Part shown: piece after piece, positions 1 to 9,300 of the stretch | Layout of the letters: the number at the start of each line of letters is the position of its first letter | How positions within the stretch are numbered: position 1 is the stretch's first letter | NCBI RefSeq assembly: GCF_047495875.1 | Contig: NC_092463.1 | Location: 5,083,557 to 5,147,556 of the forward strand | Length of the DNA stretch: 64,000 bases | Source: Pithys albifrons albifrons | Taxonomy: Eukaryota; Chordata; Aves; Passeriformes; Thamnophilidae | Reading direction: 5' to 3' | The notes under the pieces: model-generated | Told to the model about the DNA's origin: nothing | What the model saw: the letters and a program-made list of their open reading frames with translations, nothing else | Databases searched by the model: none | Translations under genes and position numbers: made by a program

Positions 1-182
1 TCCGAGAACGAGATGCAACCTGTGGGCAGGCACTTCCATGTCCATGGAGTCACCGTCCCTCAGGAGCTGAGGCACAAGGACCTCTGCTGACAGCTCAGAG
101 AATGACACAGGATTGCAGGGAGCAGCCAACACTCAGCAGATTGGGCAGATTCCCTCTGCGTGTAGTACCAACAACCTACTTC

Positions 183-316
183 TGGAATGGGTTGGGTGGG
201 AAGGGACATTAAAGACCACCTTGTTCCACCCCCTGCCATGAGCAGGGACACTTTCCAATAGACAGGTTGCTCTAAGCCCTGTCCAAGCCAGTCTGGAACA
301 CTCCCAGGGATGGGAC
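183..316 (-). mobile_element. CR1 LINE 3' fragment, antisense
   Basis: Begins with a degraded form of the CR1 3' end (GGTTGGGTGGGAAGGGAC) and runs through the standard CCATGAGCAGGGACAC and TTGCTCTAAGCCC blocks, as the reverse complement of the element. It lies in the TIMM9 intron after the second coding exon. Confidence 0.85.
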
Positions 317-477
317 ACTCACCTGGAAGGAGCATGGCAGGCACACACACTGCACTGCAGAACCTGCTGCCTGGCTTTTTTTTAGCCACTTGGAAGATCA
401 AAACTCTCCAAGTTGCTTCAGAAATTGGAATGCTACACAGAAATTGTACCAAAGGGTCCTCAGAAGCAATGACCTAC

Positions 478-573
478 CTCTTCTGGTTTCACATCTCTGC
501 TGGTGAAATCCTTTATGCAATCCAGGAAGCAGTTTTCTGTGAGTTTATTGTATGTGCCAAGAAACTCCTTGAA
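478..573 (-). CDS. TIMM9: TIMM9 second coding exon, first CX3C motif
   Basis: Minus-strand exon of 96 nt (32 codons) from a TTTACAG acceptor to a GTAGGT donor (477-472), phase 0 at both ends. It encodes the helix and first twin-cysteine motif (CFLDC), and ends KPEE, where the human protein continues to the second CX3C. The pairs of cysteines form intramolecular disulfides through Mia40. Confidence 0.95.
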
Positions 574-963
574 CTGTAAATAAAAATTGGACAATTGAGT
601 ATTAAAAACAAATCCTGTGTTCATTTTTCTTACACACATCTGCCTGGGCTATCTGAAGGAAAGGTTACTAGAAAAATATACTATCAGAAGATTTTAGCAA
701 CAAATGCTGCTTGTACTTGAATCAGGTACTATACTGTCTTTGTCAACAGGCAAATGTTTAAATTTTGGTTGCTACAGAACTGATGTTAACTCAGATAATA
801 ACCTGCACTTCTGTCCCATGCCCCACACCTTTCGCTCAATGTGATAAAGTAGCACAAGACCTTCAAAGCCACCACTTGCACATTCACCACCTCACCTGCT
901 TGATCTGGTCCGACTCCGATAGCTGCCCAGCCATATCCCACACCTGCCACTCAGTCACCTATT
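478..963 (-). CDS. TIMM9: TIMM9, mitochondrial import inner membrane translocase subunit Tim9 (5' coding part; 3' end off the left edge)
   Basis: Tim9 is a small TIM chaperone. With Tim10 it forms a hexamer in the mitochondrial intermembrane space that escorts hydrophobic carrier precursors from the TOM complex to the TIM22 complex. Two minus-strand exons join in phase to give 45 residues: a start peptide [13 protein letters not shown], then [19 protein letters not shown] and on to VKPEE. This is a near-exact match to vertebrate Tim9 (family length about 89). The first of the two CX3C motifs (CFLDC) is present; the second lies in the missing last exon. The gene is divergent from KIAA0586, as on human 14q23. 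The sequence between 1 and 471 is intron, with one CR1 copy. Upstream 5' UTR exons near the GC-rich island are expected but could not be placed. Confidence 0.93.
896..963 (-). CDS. TIMM9: TIMM9 first coding exon (start codon at 934-932)
   Basis: Read on the minus strand, the ATG at 934-932 opens 13 codons, [13 protein letters not shown], ending in CAG before a GTGAGG donor (895-890). Human Tim9 begins with a closely similar peptide ending SDQIKQ. A pyrimidine-rich CTCCAG acceptor ends at 964, so 963-935 would be 5' UTR within this exon. That 5' boundary is inferred; the coding part 896-934 is firm. Confidence 0.9.
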
Positions 964-2307
964 CTGGAGACAAAAGTCAAGTTTCACAAAAAAAGCATAA
1001 ATACAAAATGCAACATTTTACATCACAATGCAATTTTATACATCCTGGAAATCTGTTTATGTGCAGCCTTGCTGGGAAACTTCCCAGCCATTCCCTCGAA
1101 GGGGAGTTACCTATTTGAAATGTATTCAGTGAAAAGAACATCCAAGATAATTCCAGGTATGAAACCTTCCAGGATCCACCTGTTAACTGCTGTCTTGAAA
1201 CACTTTTATGGCACTTCAAACAGCTAAAGTGACTTATAAAATACCACGTTTACTTTTTTAAATGCTGTCAAACTCACAAAGTAAATGTAGGGCAGGAGTT
1301 GGGGAGAAGCAAAGCCATAACACTTTCTGGCCTTAAGAGTTTCAGTGACTTTAGATGTGATCTGTAAAAAGTAAGGAAGAAAGGCAGGTATGAACTGCTG
1401 GCCACTGACTCAGAGCAGCAGGGCCTGGTTTCTGTGCAGCTGCACCAAACACAAACTACAGCAAATGTTCTGGTCACTGACTGTAGTGAATGAAATGCAA
1501 GAAAACACAGAAGAATGAGAATGGCCTTAAAGGAAGTGAAAGAGACAAAAAGGGAAGAATGAACAGCGAGGGATCCAAGAAATTAGGCAAACATCCTCAA
1601 GGAAGACTCACATTCCTAATCCAACACACTAAAGTTAAGGCTTGAAAGCATCCCTGCAGGTTTCCTAGAACACTGACACCTAGTCTTCCTTTTCCCCAAT
1701 TTCCATATTACCTAAGGCCTATCACAGATGATAATTAGTATCACATCTTGACAAGAACAAGCTCCTTCAGTTTAAGTCACATCAACTTGGGGAAGAAAAA
1801 TGAGCACTGAAGTGCAATCACTTTGAGGAAAACCCCCTTCATTTTGCTCTTTAGCAAGGGCTGCTTACAATTAATGTTCTGTTATGCTTTGCCAAATTTT
1901 GGGTAAGACATTCATGTTTTAGAAAACTTTAACTATTCCAGTCTCAGCAGGGGAAGGGAAGGGGCACACAGGCTGCCTGAACGAGAACAAAGAGACAGTA
2001 ACAATTATTTCTACAACAGAAAGAAAACTAAGCAACTAAAAATAGCACCAGGGAGCTCTCACATGAACTGTCCCTACACCCCCTCTCAGCAGCAAGTGGG
2101 TTATGACACTTGTATCTTATCACACTGTCCCTGCACAAGGAGCCAGGGCAGGGATGGCAGGTCTAGAGCACATGTGATTCCTGGATTTGAGATGCACATT
2201 CCCACAACCAAGAACTCCCCATGGGCAGACAGGCCACACAGGTTATTCTGATGGAAAACCTATGGAATATGGTGTTAAGAAGAAACAAGGTGTTATTCAG
2301 GTTGTCA
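964..2307. other. TIMM9 5' intron or upstream sequence, no gene seen
   Basis: AT-rich unique sequence without splice-bounded reading frames that match any family I know. No repeat recognised. Confidence 0.6.
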
Positions 2308-2625
2308 CTGAATCACAGACTGGTTTGGGTTGCAAGGAATATTACAGATCATCCAGTTTCAAGCCCTGCCATGGGCAGGGACACCTTCCACTATCCCAGG
2401 CTGCTCCAAACCCTGTCCAGCCTGGCCTTGGACACTCCCAGGGAAGGGGCAGCCACAGCTTCTTTGCCCAACCTGTGCCAGGGCCTCACCTCCCTCACAG
2501 GGAACAATTTCTTTCTAATATCCAGTCTAATGCTGCACTCTGTCAGTCTGAAGCCATTCCCTTTTATTCTGTCATTCCATGCCCTTGTCCAAAGTCCCTC
2601 TCCAGCCTGCCTCCTCTATCCTAGA
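2308..2625 (-). mobile_element. CR1 LINE 3' fragment, antisense
   Basis: Begins AATCACAGACTGGTTTGGGT and continues through the CCATGGGCAGGGACACCTTC and CAACCTGTGCCAGGGCCT blocks, the reverse complement of the CR1 3' end. About 320 bp, 5'-truncated. Confidence 0.92.
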
Positions 2626-4338
2626 CCTCTAACCTACTGTAGGGGAATGGACATGATCTGCTAGGAAATAAGACCCGTCATAATTGTCCCAGATCAGTGC
2701 AGGTGGCTAATTAAGCAGACAAACTGCAGGGAGCAGGAAGGATTTTTGCCTCTGCCAAGCACAGGAAGCTCAAAGCTCAACAGTCAGTGCCATTTTCTCA
2801 CACTCCGTGTTGCTTCACGGTTTCTGTTTACAGCAAACCCGATCTGCTTTCCATGACTAGTTTGGCAAGATTCAAACCTGCAGATAAAAACTGCAGTTCC
2901 ACAGAGCTTTGGCACCTGGGAAAGGCTCTGATCTACATCAGGGCAATGGCACCACCTGATTGTCAGTGTCTGCAGCCCCTGTTCCTGTACAGGTGTTTCA
3001 CACGTTCCGCAGTGAAATCACAGCTCTGCTGCACCTCTGGCTGTAACTCACAGCCCTGAACACCCAAAAAGGAGCTACCCGGACATTCCCAGGTTTGTTC
3101 TGAAGTCTGGTAAATGTGTTATTTCAAGTTTTCCTGCTGTTTCTCTTCTTCCCCTCCAACCTCTGGAAAACAGCTTAAAAATGAGGGATTGAAAAGCTCA
3201 TTTTCTAGGGCTCGACTTACCCACCTCAGGGCTCCCCACAGAGCTGCTCACACCACTCCAGAGCACTCAGCTTTAATCCTACAGAGCCTGGATGACTTTC
3301 CTCTGGGCTAAGTGTGATTTGGAAATGCAGCACTGCACTTCTAAGCAAGTCACAGGGAAGGAAGCCAATCTCTGAACAAATCTCTGCTGCATGGAACGCA
3401 TGGATCAGGTGTACTGGGTCACAGGGAAGTAGCAAGGCTGGGAAATCTCCCCTCTTGAAAGGCTCTGGAGCCATTCCAAGTACGTTTGGATGTTCTAAAG
3501 GGACATTAGGACAAGTCTCTCTGAGCACAATAAGCAGTTAAGGATAACCTGAGGTCTTGGTGTCTCTTAGACACTGTGGATTTTCCATCCTCATTCCACA
3601 AATACAAACCTGTTCCCTGTGCAAGACCCACCCCCAGCTCCTAGCCCTGTTTTTAGAACCTGGAAAATGCTTCCAGTATTTGTCTCTGCTGTGGCTGCTA
3701 CTCCCATTGCCATGGAAACACAAACCACGACAGAGTGACAGCTTTGCCTTAAGAGGGAAAAACTGGTTTATAACTAAAACCAGCGATTAGATGAAGGATT
3801 CTGAACATAGCAGAACAGGAGGCAGAACTACAGGTGTCAGAACTCTCCTAAAACTTCTGATCTGTGGGAATGCAGCTTCCCCAGCTGTCTCCAGACCTCT
3901 GGAGGTAGAGGGATCATGAAGGTAGCACCTAATAACTCGAACAGGGCTTTTAATTATTATTATAATTACTGTACTCCTGGGTGACCACAAAGCCTCCCTC
4001 CATCACCAGCCTGGAACTCTTACAGGTGAAGCACGTGGAGGAAGTTTTTTTCCCACCACCATTCATGTCCATGACCTAACCTGGAATCAGCAGAATCCTT
4101 TCCCATGGAAGCTAAACAAGCCTTGTGTTTGGGGTGGGTTTATTCCCCCTTTTTGTGAGGAGCTGCATTTTCATGGAGAGACACCACAAATCCATCACCC
4201 TTGTTGTCCTAATTAACATCTGAATTAGGTGTAGGTATCACCTTCTTTATAAAGAGAAAGCTGAAATATCTTTATAAGCCTTTGCTTCCAACTGTACACA
4301 GTGAACACCATGTGAATGTTTCTGAAAAGGACAAGGAA
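2626..4338. other. Unique non-coding sequence upstream of TIMM9 coding exons
   Basis: No exon, RNA gene or recognised repeat. The open frames here are short and lack splice or protein support. Confidence 0.5.
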
Positions 4339-4457
4339 GAATAAAAACATCAAGTCAAAAAAATGTGTCAAAATAAATAAGAATAAAAATATTGAGTCAA
4401 AGAATTGTGTCAAGAAAAGAATAAAAATACAGATGCAAAGAACTGGGTCAAGATAAA
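4339..4457. repeat. AT-rich tandem repeat, about 40-bp unit, three copies
   Basis: Three degenerate units start with GAATAAAAA at 4339, 4381 and 4419. Each continues into a variant of AGTCAAAGAATTGTGTCAAG. Periods are 42 and 38 bp. Confidence 0.75.
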
Positions 4458-5039
4458 GCCTCCTCAGCCTATAGAGAAAGTTCTTTTTATTCCTGGGGAT
4501 CATTAGGCTAAAACTTGACTAAGATTAAAAAAACCCACAAACTAATTGGTTTTAAGAGGCCAGAGGCATTTAAAGAAGTGAGAAGCACGTGGTGAGATGA
4601 GAAAGGGGCTGGTCAGAAGGTGGGTGGATAATTAGCTGTGCCTGGTTATCTCCTGGATTTGGGCAGGGCCCTGCCCTGGAGGAAGGAAATGAATGGTAGA
4701 AATCTGACACCAAAGGCGAGTTAGCACAGTCGGTGTTAAACCAGATCCCCGAGAGCTTCTCTGGACACTTTGGGTGCCTATCCTGGGAGGAAATACCCCT
4801 TTTCCTATAAGTCTCCCTATTTAAGGTACATCAGACCTGGCTGATGCTTCTCAACCAATACAATCAAACCCTGCATATAAGGCAACTTCACCTCGCTTTA
4901 TTTTTTGTTTCCCTTCACTCGATCCTGCAGCTTCCCGTGCCAAGGGCACCTTGGGTTCCCCGGCTCGGGGCTCGCTCGTTCGGCCAAATCCCGGCACGAC
5001 ACCGGACACAGAGCGCCCTTCTCTTCCCCCCCCGCCGGG

Positions 5040-5860
5040 GAAAACGCCTGAGCAGGGACGGGATTGCCCTTCCCGGCCCCTCAGCGAGCGCTTCGGCCCT
5101 TCAGGGAACGCTCCTGGCACCTCAAGAGCGCTCCACGGCGCTCGGGAGCGCGCCGGGCTCTCCCAGTCCCTCACGGGCGCTCCTGGACGTCGGGAACGCG
5201 CCCGGTGCCTCGGAAATGCCTCCGTCCCTCAGGAATACTCCCAGCCCCTCATGGGCGCTTTCTGTTCCTCAGGAGCCCTCTGGTCCCTCAGCAACACTCC
5301 CGATCCCTCAGAGGCCTTCCCGTTCCTGAGAACACTCCTGTGCCCTCAGAGGCCTTCCCGGCCCCTCAGGGGCCCTCCTGAGCCCCCCCCCCCCCCACTC
5401 CCTCATGGGCGCTCTCTGTCCCTCAGGAACCCTCTGGTCCCTCACGGGCTCCCCTGGTTCCTCAGGAACACTCTCGGTCGTTCAGGAACACTCCTGATCC
5501 CTCAGAGGCCTTCCCGTCCCTCAGAACATTCCTGGACCCCTCAGAGGCCCTCCTGAGCTCTCCCGCTCCCTCATGGGCTTTCCCGGTTCCTCAGGAACAT
5601 TCACGATCCCTCTGAGGCCTTTCCGTCCCTCAGGAACATTCCTGGATCCCTCAGAGGCCCTCCTGAGCTCTCCCGCTCCCTCATGGGCTTTCCCGGTCCC
5701 TCAGGAACATTCACGATCCCTCTGAGGCCTTTCCGTCCCTCAGGAACACTCCCGGCCCCTCCTGGGCTCTCCCGGTCCCTCAGGAACGCTCCCGGCCCCT
5801 CCTGGGCTCCCCTGGTCCCTCAGGAACACTCCCGGCCCCTCAGGAGCCCTCCCGGAGCCC
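5040..5860. repeat. GC-rich minisatellite built on CCCTCAGGAACACTCC-like units
   Basis: The phrase CCCTCAGGAAC or a close variant recurs roughly every 35-40 bp, alternating with CCTCAGAGGCC and CCTCATGGGC variants. The units are imperfect at the left end and more regular to the right. A tract of 12 or more C bases lies near 5386. Long open frames on both strands here are by-products of the repeat and low stop-codon content. Confidence 0.9.
5528..5747. repeat. Near-perfect 110-bp tandem duplication inside the minisatellite
   Basis: Positions 5528-5637 and 5638-5747 are almost identical; I count only two or three differences. Each 110-bp block holds three of the smaller units. This marks a recent higher-order duplication. 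Confidence 0.9.
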
Positions 5861-6203
5861 CCCGCTCGCTCTCCCCACGCGCACTCACCGGCCCCGCAGA
5901 TTCGCCACGGCCGCGCGCGCCGGGCCCGCCCCGCCCCCGGTGCCGCAGATTCGCCACGCCAGGCGGCGAATCGGCCGATCCCGCCGCGATTCCCGCCGGG
6001 CACCGAGGGAAGGAAAGGAAGGGAAGGGAAGGACGCGGCATTTCCCGGCGGGGCGGGAGCTGTGGCCATGGCAGCGCGCGGGGCTGAAGGGAGCGGCTGA
6101 GGCGGAGCGGGGCCGGGACGGAGCTCTCTCTGCCCGCACCTCGCGAGCGAACCGCGCCCCGCAACCCTCGGGCCGCCTCTGAGACTCACCCCTCCTTTCC
6201 CTT
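5860..6203. promoter_or_regulatory. Probable bidirectional TIMM9/KIAA0586 core promoter
   Basis: Unique GC-rich sequence directly upstream of the KIAA0586 start codon, with GC boxes such as CCCGCCCCGCCCCC at 5926. A 16-bp direct repeat CCGCAGATTCGCCACG occurs at 5894 and 5943. The second copy also forms an inverted repeat, GATTCGCC (5948-5955) with GGCGAATC (5965-5972). No TATA box is evident. Transcription start sites are not visible from sequence alone. Confidence 0.65.
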
Positions 6204-6309
6204 ATGGAAGAGCAGAGCTGCTCCAGCCGGGAGTCCCTGGACAGCCTCCCGGGACCCCGCAGGAAGAAGCCCCCCGGGAGGGCCGTGAGGGTCGCGGTGC
6301 AGAAGCACC
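6204..6309 (+). CDS. KIAA0586: KIAA0586 exon 1 (start codon)
   Basis: ATG at 6204 in the CpG island, with an in-frame TGA at 6180-6182 upstream. It encodes [20 protein letters not shown] and a basic tail, ending in phase 1 before GTAAGG. The N-terminus of TALPID3 is poorly conserved, so this exon rests on position, phase match to exon 2 and the open frame. An alternative first exon is possible. Confidence 0.65.
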
Positions 6310-9300
6310 GTAAGGGGCTCCCGCCCTGCCCGGGCCCTGCCGCAGGTTTGGCCGCACACGGAGCCCCGAGCGGGGCCGGGACCGCACGGAGCGCCCCAGG
6401 TGCGTCACTGCCGTCACTCACCGTCATTCACCATCACTCATCATCATTCACCACCTGAAGGGAAATTCTGGCCAGGTGGGGGTTGGTCTCTTCTCCCAGG
6501 CACTCAGCAATAGGACAAGGGGGCACGATGGGCTCAAGCTCTGCCAGGGGAAATTGAAGTTGGAGATCGGAAAAAAACTTCTTTGCAGAGAGAGTGCTCA
6601 GGGATTGGAATGGGCTGCCCAGAGAGGGGGTGGATTCCCCATCCCTGGAGGTTTTTAAGGTGAGATTGGCCGTGGCACTGAGTGCCATGATCTGGCAAAG
6701 GGCCTGGAGTTGGACCAAGTGTTGGACTTAATGATTTTGGAGGTCTTTTCCAACCCAATCCATTCTATGATTCACCATCATTTACTGTCAGCCGCTCAGG
6801 CCGGTGCTGGAAGCGCCAGGAAGTGTTTGCAGCTGTGCTTGACTTCTCTCGTTAAGGTATCTTTGTATCCTCCAGCTCCAAGTGTCAGCAGGCCTCGTTT
6901 TCCCAAACTGGTTTGCACCTGAAAAGCGAATTGTAGTAAAGCACAGGTTGCCCAGAGAAGCTGTGGCTGCCCCATCCCTGGGAGTGTCCAAGGCCAGGTT
7001 GGACAGGGCTTGGAGCAACCTGGGATGGTGGAAGGTGTCCCTGCCCGTGGGGACAGAGATGTGTATTCCCTGTTAAATATCCCTGTTTAAATGATATTTA
7101 ATAATAATAGTTTGTCCCTGCCCATGGGGGCGGGGATGTTTATTCCCTGTTAAATATCTCTGTTTAAAAGATATTTAATAATAGTTAATAATAATCTGTT
7201 CTTCAGAGATTTTTTTATATGCTGTAAAATAAGTCTTCAGTCCATGCTGTCAGAATTCATTGATGTTTATAAATTGCAGCTCCACATCCATGGTCATTTG
7301 TGTTATAAAAGTCATTATGTGTAGGTATTCAGAGGAGGGAAATGCAGAGATTTGGGTTAGTCAAGCTGTACTGAAATGCAAACAAGCCATTATTATTATA
7401 ACCACAGTAAAACTGCTTTTATTTCAGGAGTCCTCAGCACTAAGGGATATCCAGAACATCTTCCAGCTGTTAATGCAGAGCCCGTGTTTTTATCCCAAAT
7501 GGTAAGAAAGGGGCTGTTGCTTCCTGCAATCTTGAACTCAGAGAAGAGCATTTTCCTCAAAAAGCTGTAGCTCCTCTAAAAGCATCACAAGTGTTTGGCT
7601 TGGCCTCTGCACAACAACTGTGCAGCTGCTTTTCCTCTGAGTTGCTGCCTCTGAGTGTGGTATTAATGCTGAAGTGTCTGGAGGGGCTTTATTTGCTGCA
7701 TTGCCTGTTCCATCGTTAATACCAAGGCTTGTCTTTAAATCCTGGTGTAATTCTTCCTTTGAAAAGGTGGGTGCACATGACACAATACTCGTTAACACCC
7801 TGAAACCTTTTGTTAATTCTTTTTGCCCTTCATATCAGAGGGAAAGAAATGAACATTAGCATATGCAGAAGTGTTTAATACTAAATTCTGTGTGTTTGGG
7901 TAATCCTGAATTGTTAGAAATTGGCAGCTTGTCTGTTCGTGAGTGCAGATGATTCCATTTGTGTAATAATTTGTACAATTCTTCCTGCTTCTGAAATTCT
8001 GGCCACTGAAAGCAGAGTCTTTGATCTGGGCTCTCTTTGTTCTCCTGAAGGATTTTGCTGGAGAAGCTGCACTACAAGAAGATCCTTCATTGCTGCTGGA
8101 GGACAGCAGAGGACCTCAAGGTAAGACACATCAATCTGCTGCTGCAGCCCCTTGTTTTGTAAGAAAGCTGGTTAATTAGAGAAAAAGAAAGCTTTAATTT
8201 TGTCTTAGGTATTTTTCTTCATTACGGAAACTCCTGAGTGAAAATACTCAAAGGTTTCTTTGATTAAAAGGTGATAATTGTAAAGTACATTCTGAAGTTT
8301 TGTGAATTTAGCCTCATTTTTGCTGGCATTGCAATAGCTCTTCTGATTAACTGAGTGGGACTTTCACCAGTTCACCAGAACGTTGAGATTGGTTTTGTTA
8401 ATCCAACTGTTCATGTTTCTCAATAGAGAATTTAAGGCAGGGGCTTGTTTGGATGCATTTTCCTCTTGTGAGTAGTTGTACTACAAAGGCATATTTTTCA
8501 TCAAGCAGCCAATACTATAAAAGTGTATTTTTAATAGTTAAGAACCTTAAGAAATCACAATGTCAATGTCTTTAACTTCTAAATCCCCCAGTGCCAGTCA
8601 GATCTGGGAAAGTTGAGGCTTTTTAAACAAAATACACTTATGCAGGTCTCTTGGATATCTGGGGCTGTGTAGAGGAAAGAAACACCAACCAATTTTTGGC
8701 CCTGTTTAAGGCCAAGAGTCAATACTTTAGTTTCCTCTTTATGCTCACAGGGCAGATTATCAGCACTTGGGTACAAGCTGAGTGTCAGCAGCAGCAGAAA
8801 AACACAAACCTCCCACATCTGGTTGTTTTCTCTGCCCAGCAAACGGGGTGGGGGAGAGCCTGCAGTCCTGTTAGCATAATGTGCAGCTATTGACATTTTT
8901 TTTGTAATTTATGATGACTGTAGGGAAATACACATATCACAGTCCTTTTCCTTTTTTTTTTAATTAATTTTTTTTTCCAGTTTAGAATTTGCAGTGTTTT
9001 ATGGACTGGGTTGTCTGAGCTCGAGTTACCATTTGGACTTTACTTACCATTATTAGATTTCACTGATACCAACATTCTGTATTATATAAAATTGGGATAA
9101 ATAAAGCCTTTTCTTACTTTCATCATTACTTAGTGAAGGAAAACAATTGGTTACTGCAATAGATGATGTGGTTTGTGCAGCCAAGAGATTCTTTACAGCA
9201 AAATTGTATGTTTTGAAATAATACTTTGTTTCTATCTATAAAATAGACATTTTGTGTCAGTTAACTCTACAAAATGTGTTGTGTCCTTCCCTTACAGAGG

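Larger units (their letters stand above)
4930..6420. promoter_or_regulatory. GC-rich, CpG-dense island between TIMM9 and KIAA0586
   Basis: Base composition shifts sharply from AT-rich flanks to GC-rich sequence with many CG dinucleotides, densest from about 5860 to 6400. It covers the KIAA0586 start codon and faces TIMM9 on the other side, so it is the likely bidirectional promoter. The left half is a minisatellite, not core promoter. Confidence 0.8.
6310..7427. other. KIAA0586 intron 1
   Basis: Holds the tail of the CpG island, a short TCAC/ATC-rich simple repeat (about 6402-6453), two CR1 copies and a tandem duplication at 7038. Confidence 0.7.

Noticed and set aside
4866..4880. TATATAAGG-like TATA box with a CCAAT box just upstream (4853)
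   Set aside because: It lies over 1.3 kb from the KIAA0586 start, on the far side of the minisatellite, and TIMM9 reads the other way. CpG-island promoters of this kind usually lack a TATA box.
4844..6087. Long overlapping open frames of 100-200 residues on both strands in the GC-rich region
   Set aside because: They arise from low stop-codon content in a C-rich tandem repeat. The amino acid sequence follows the repeat, and the 110-bp period shifts frame each unit.
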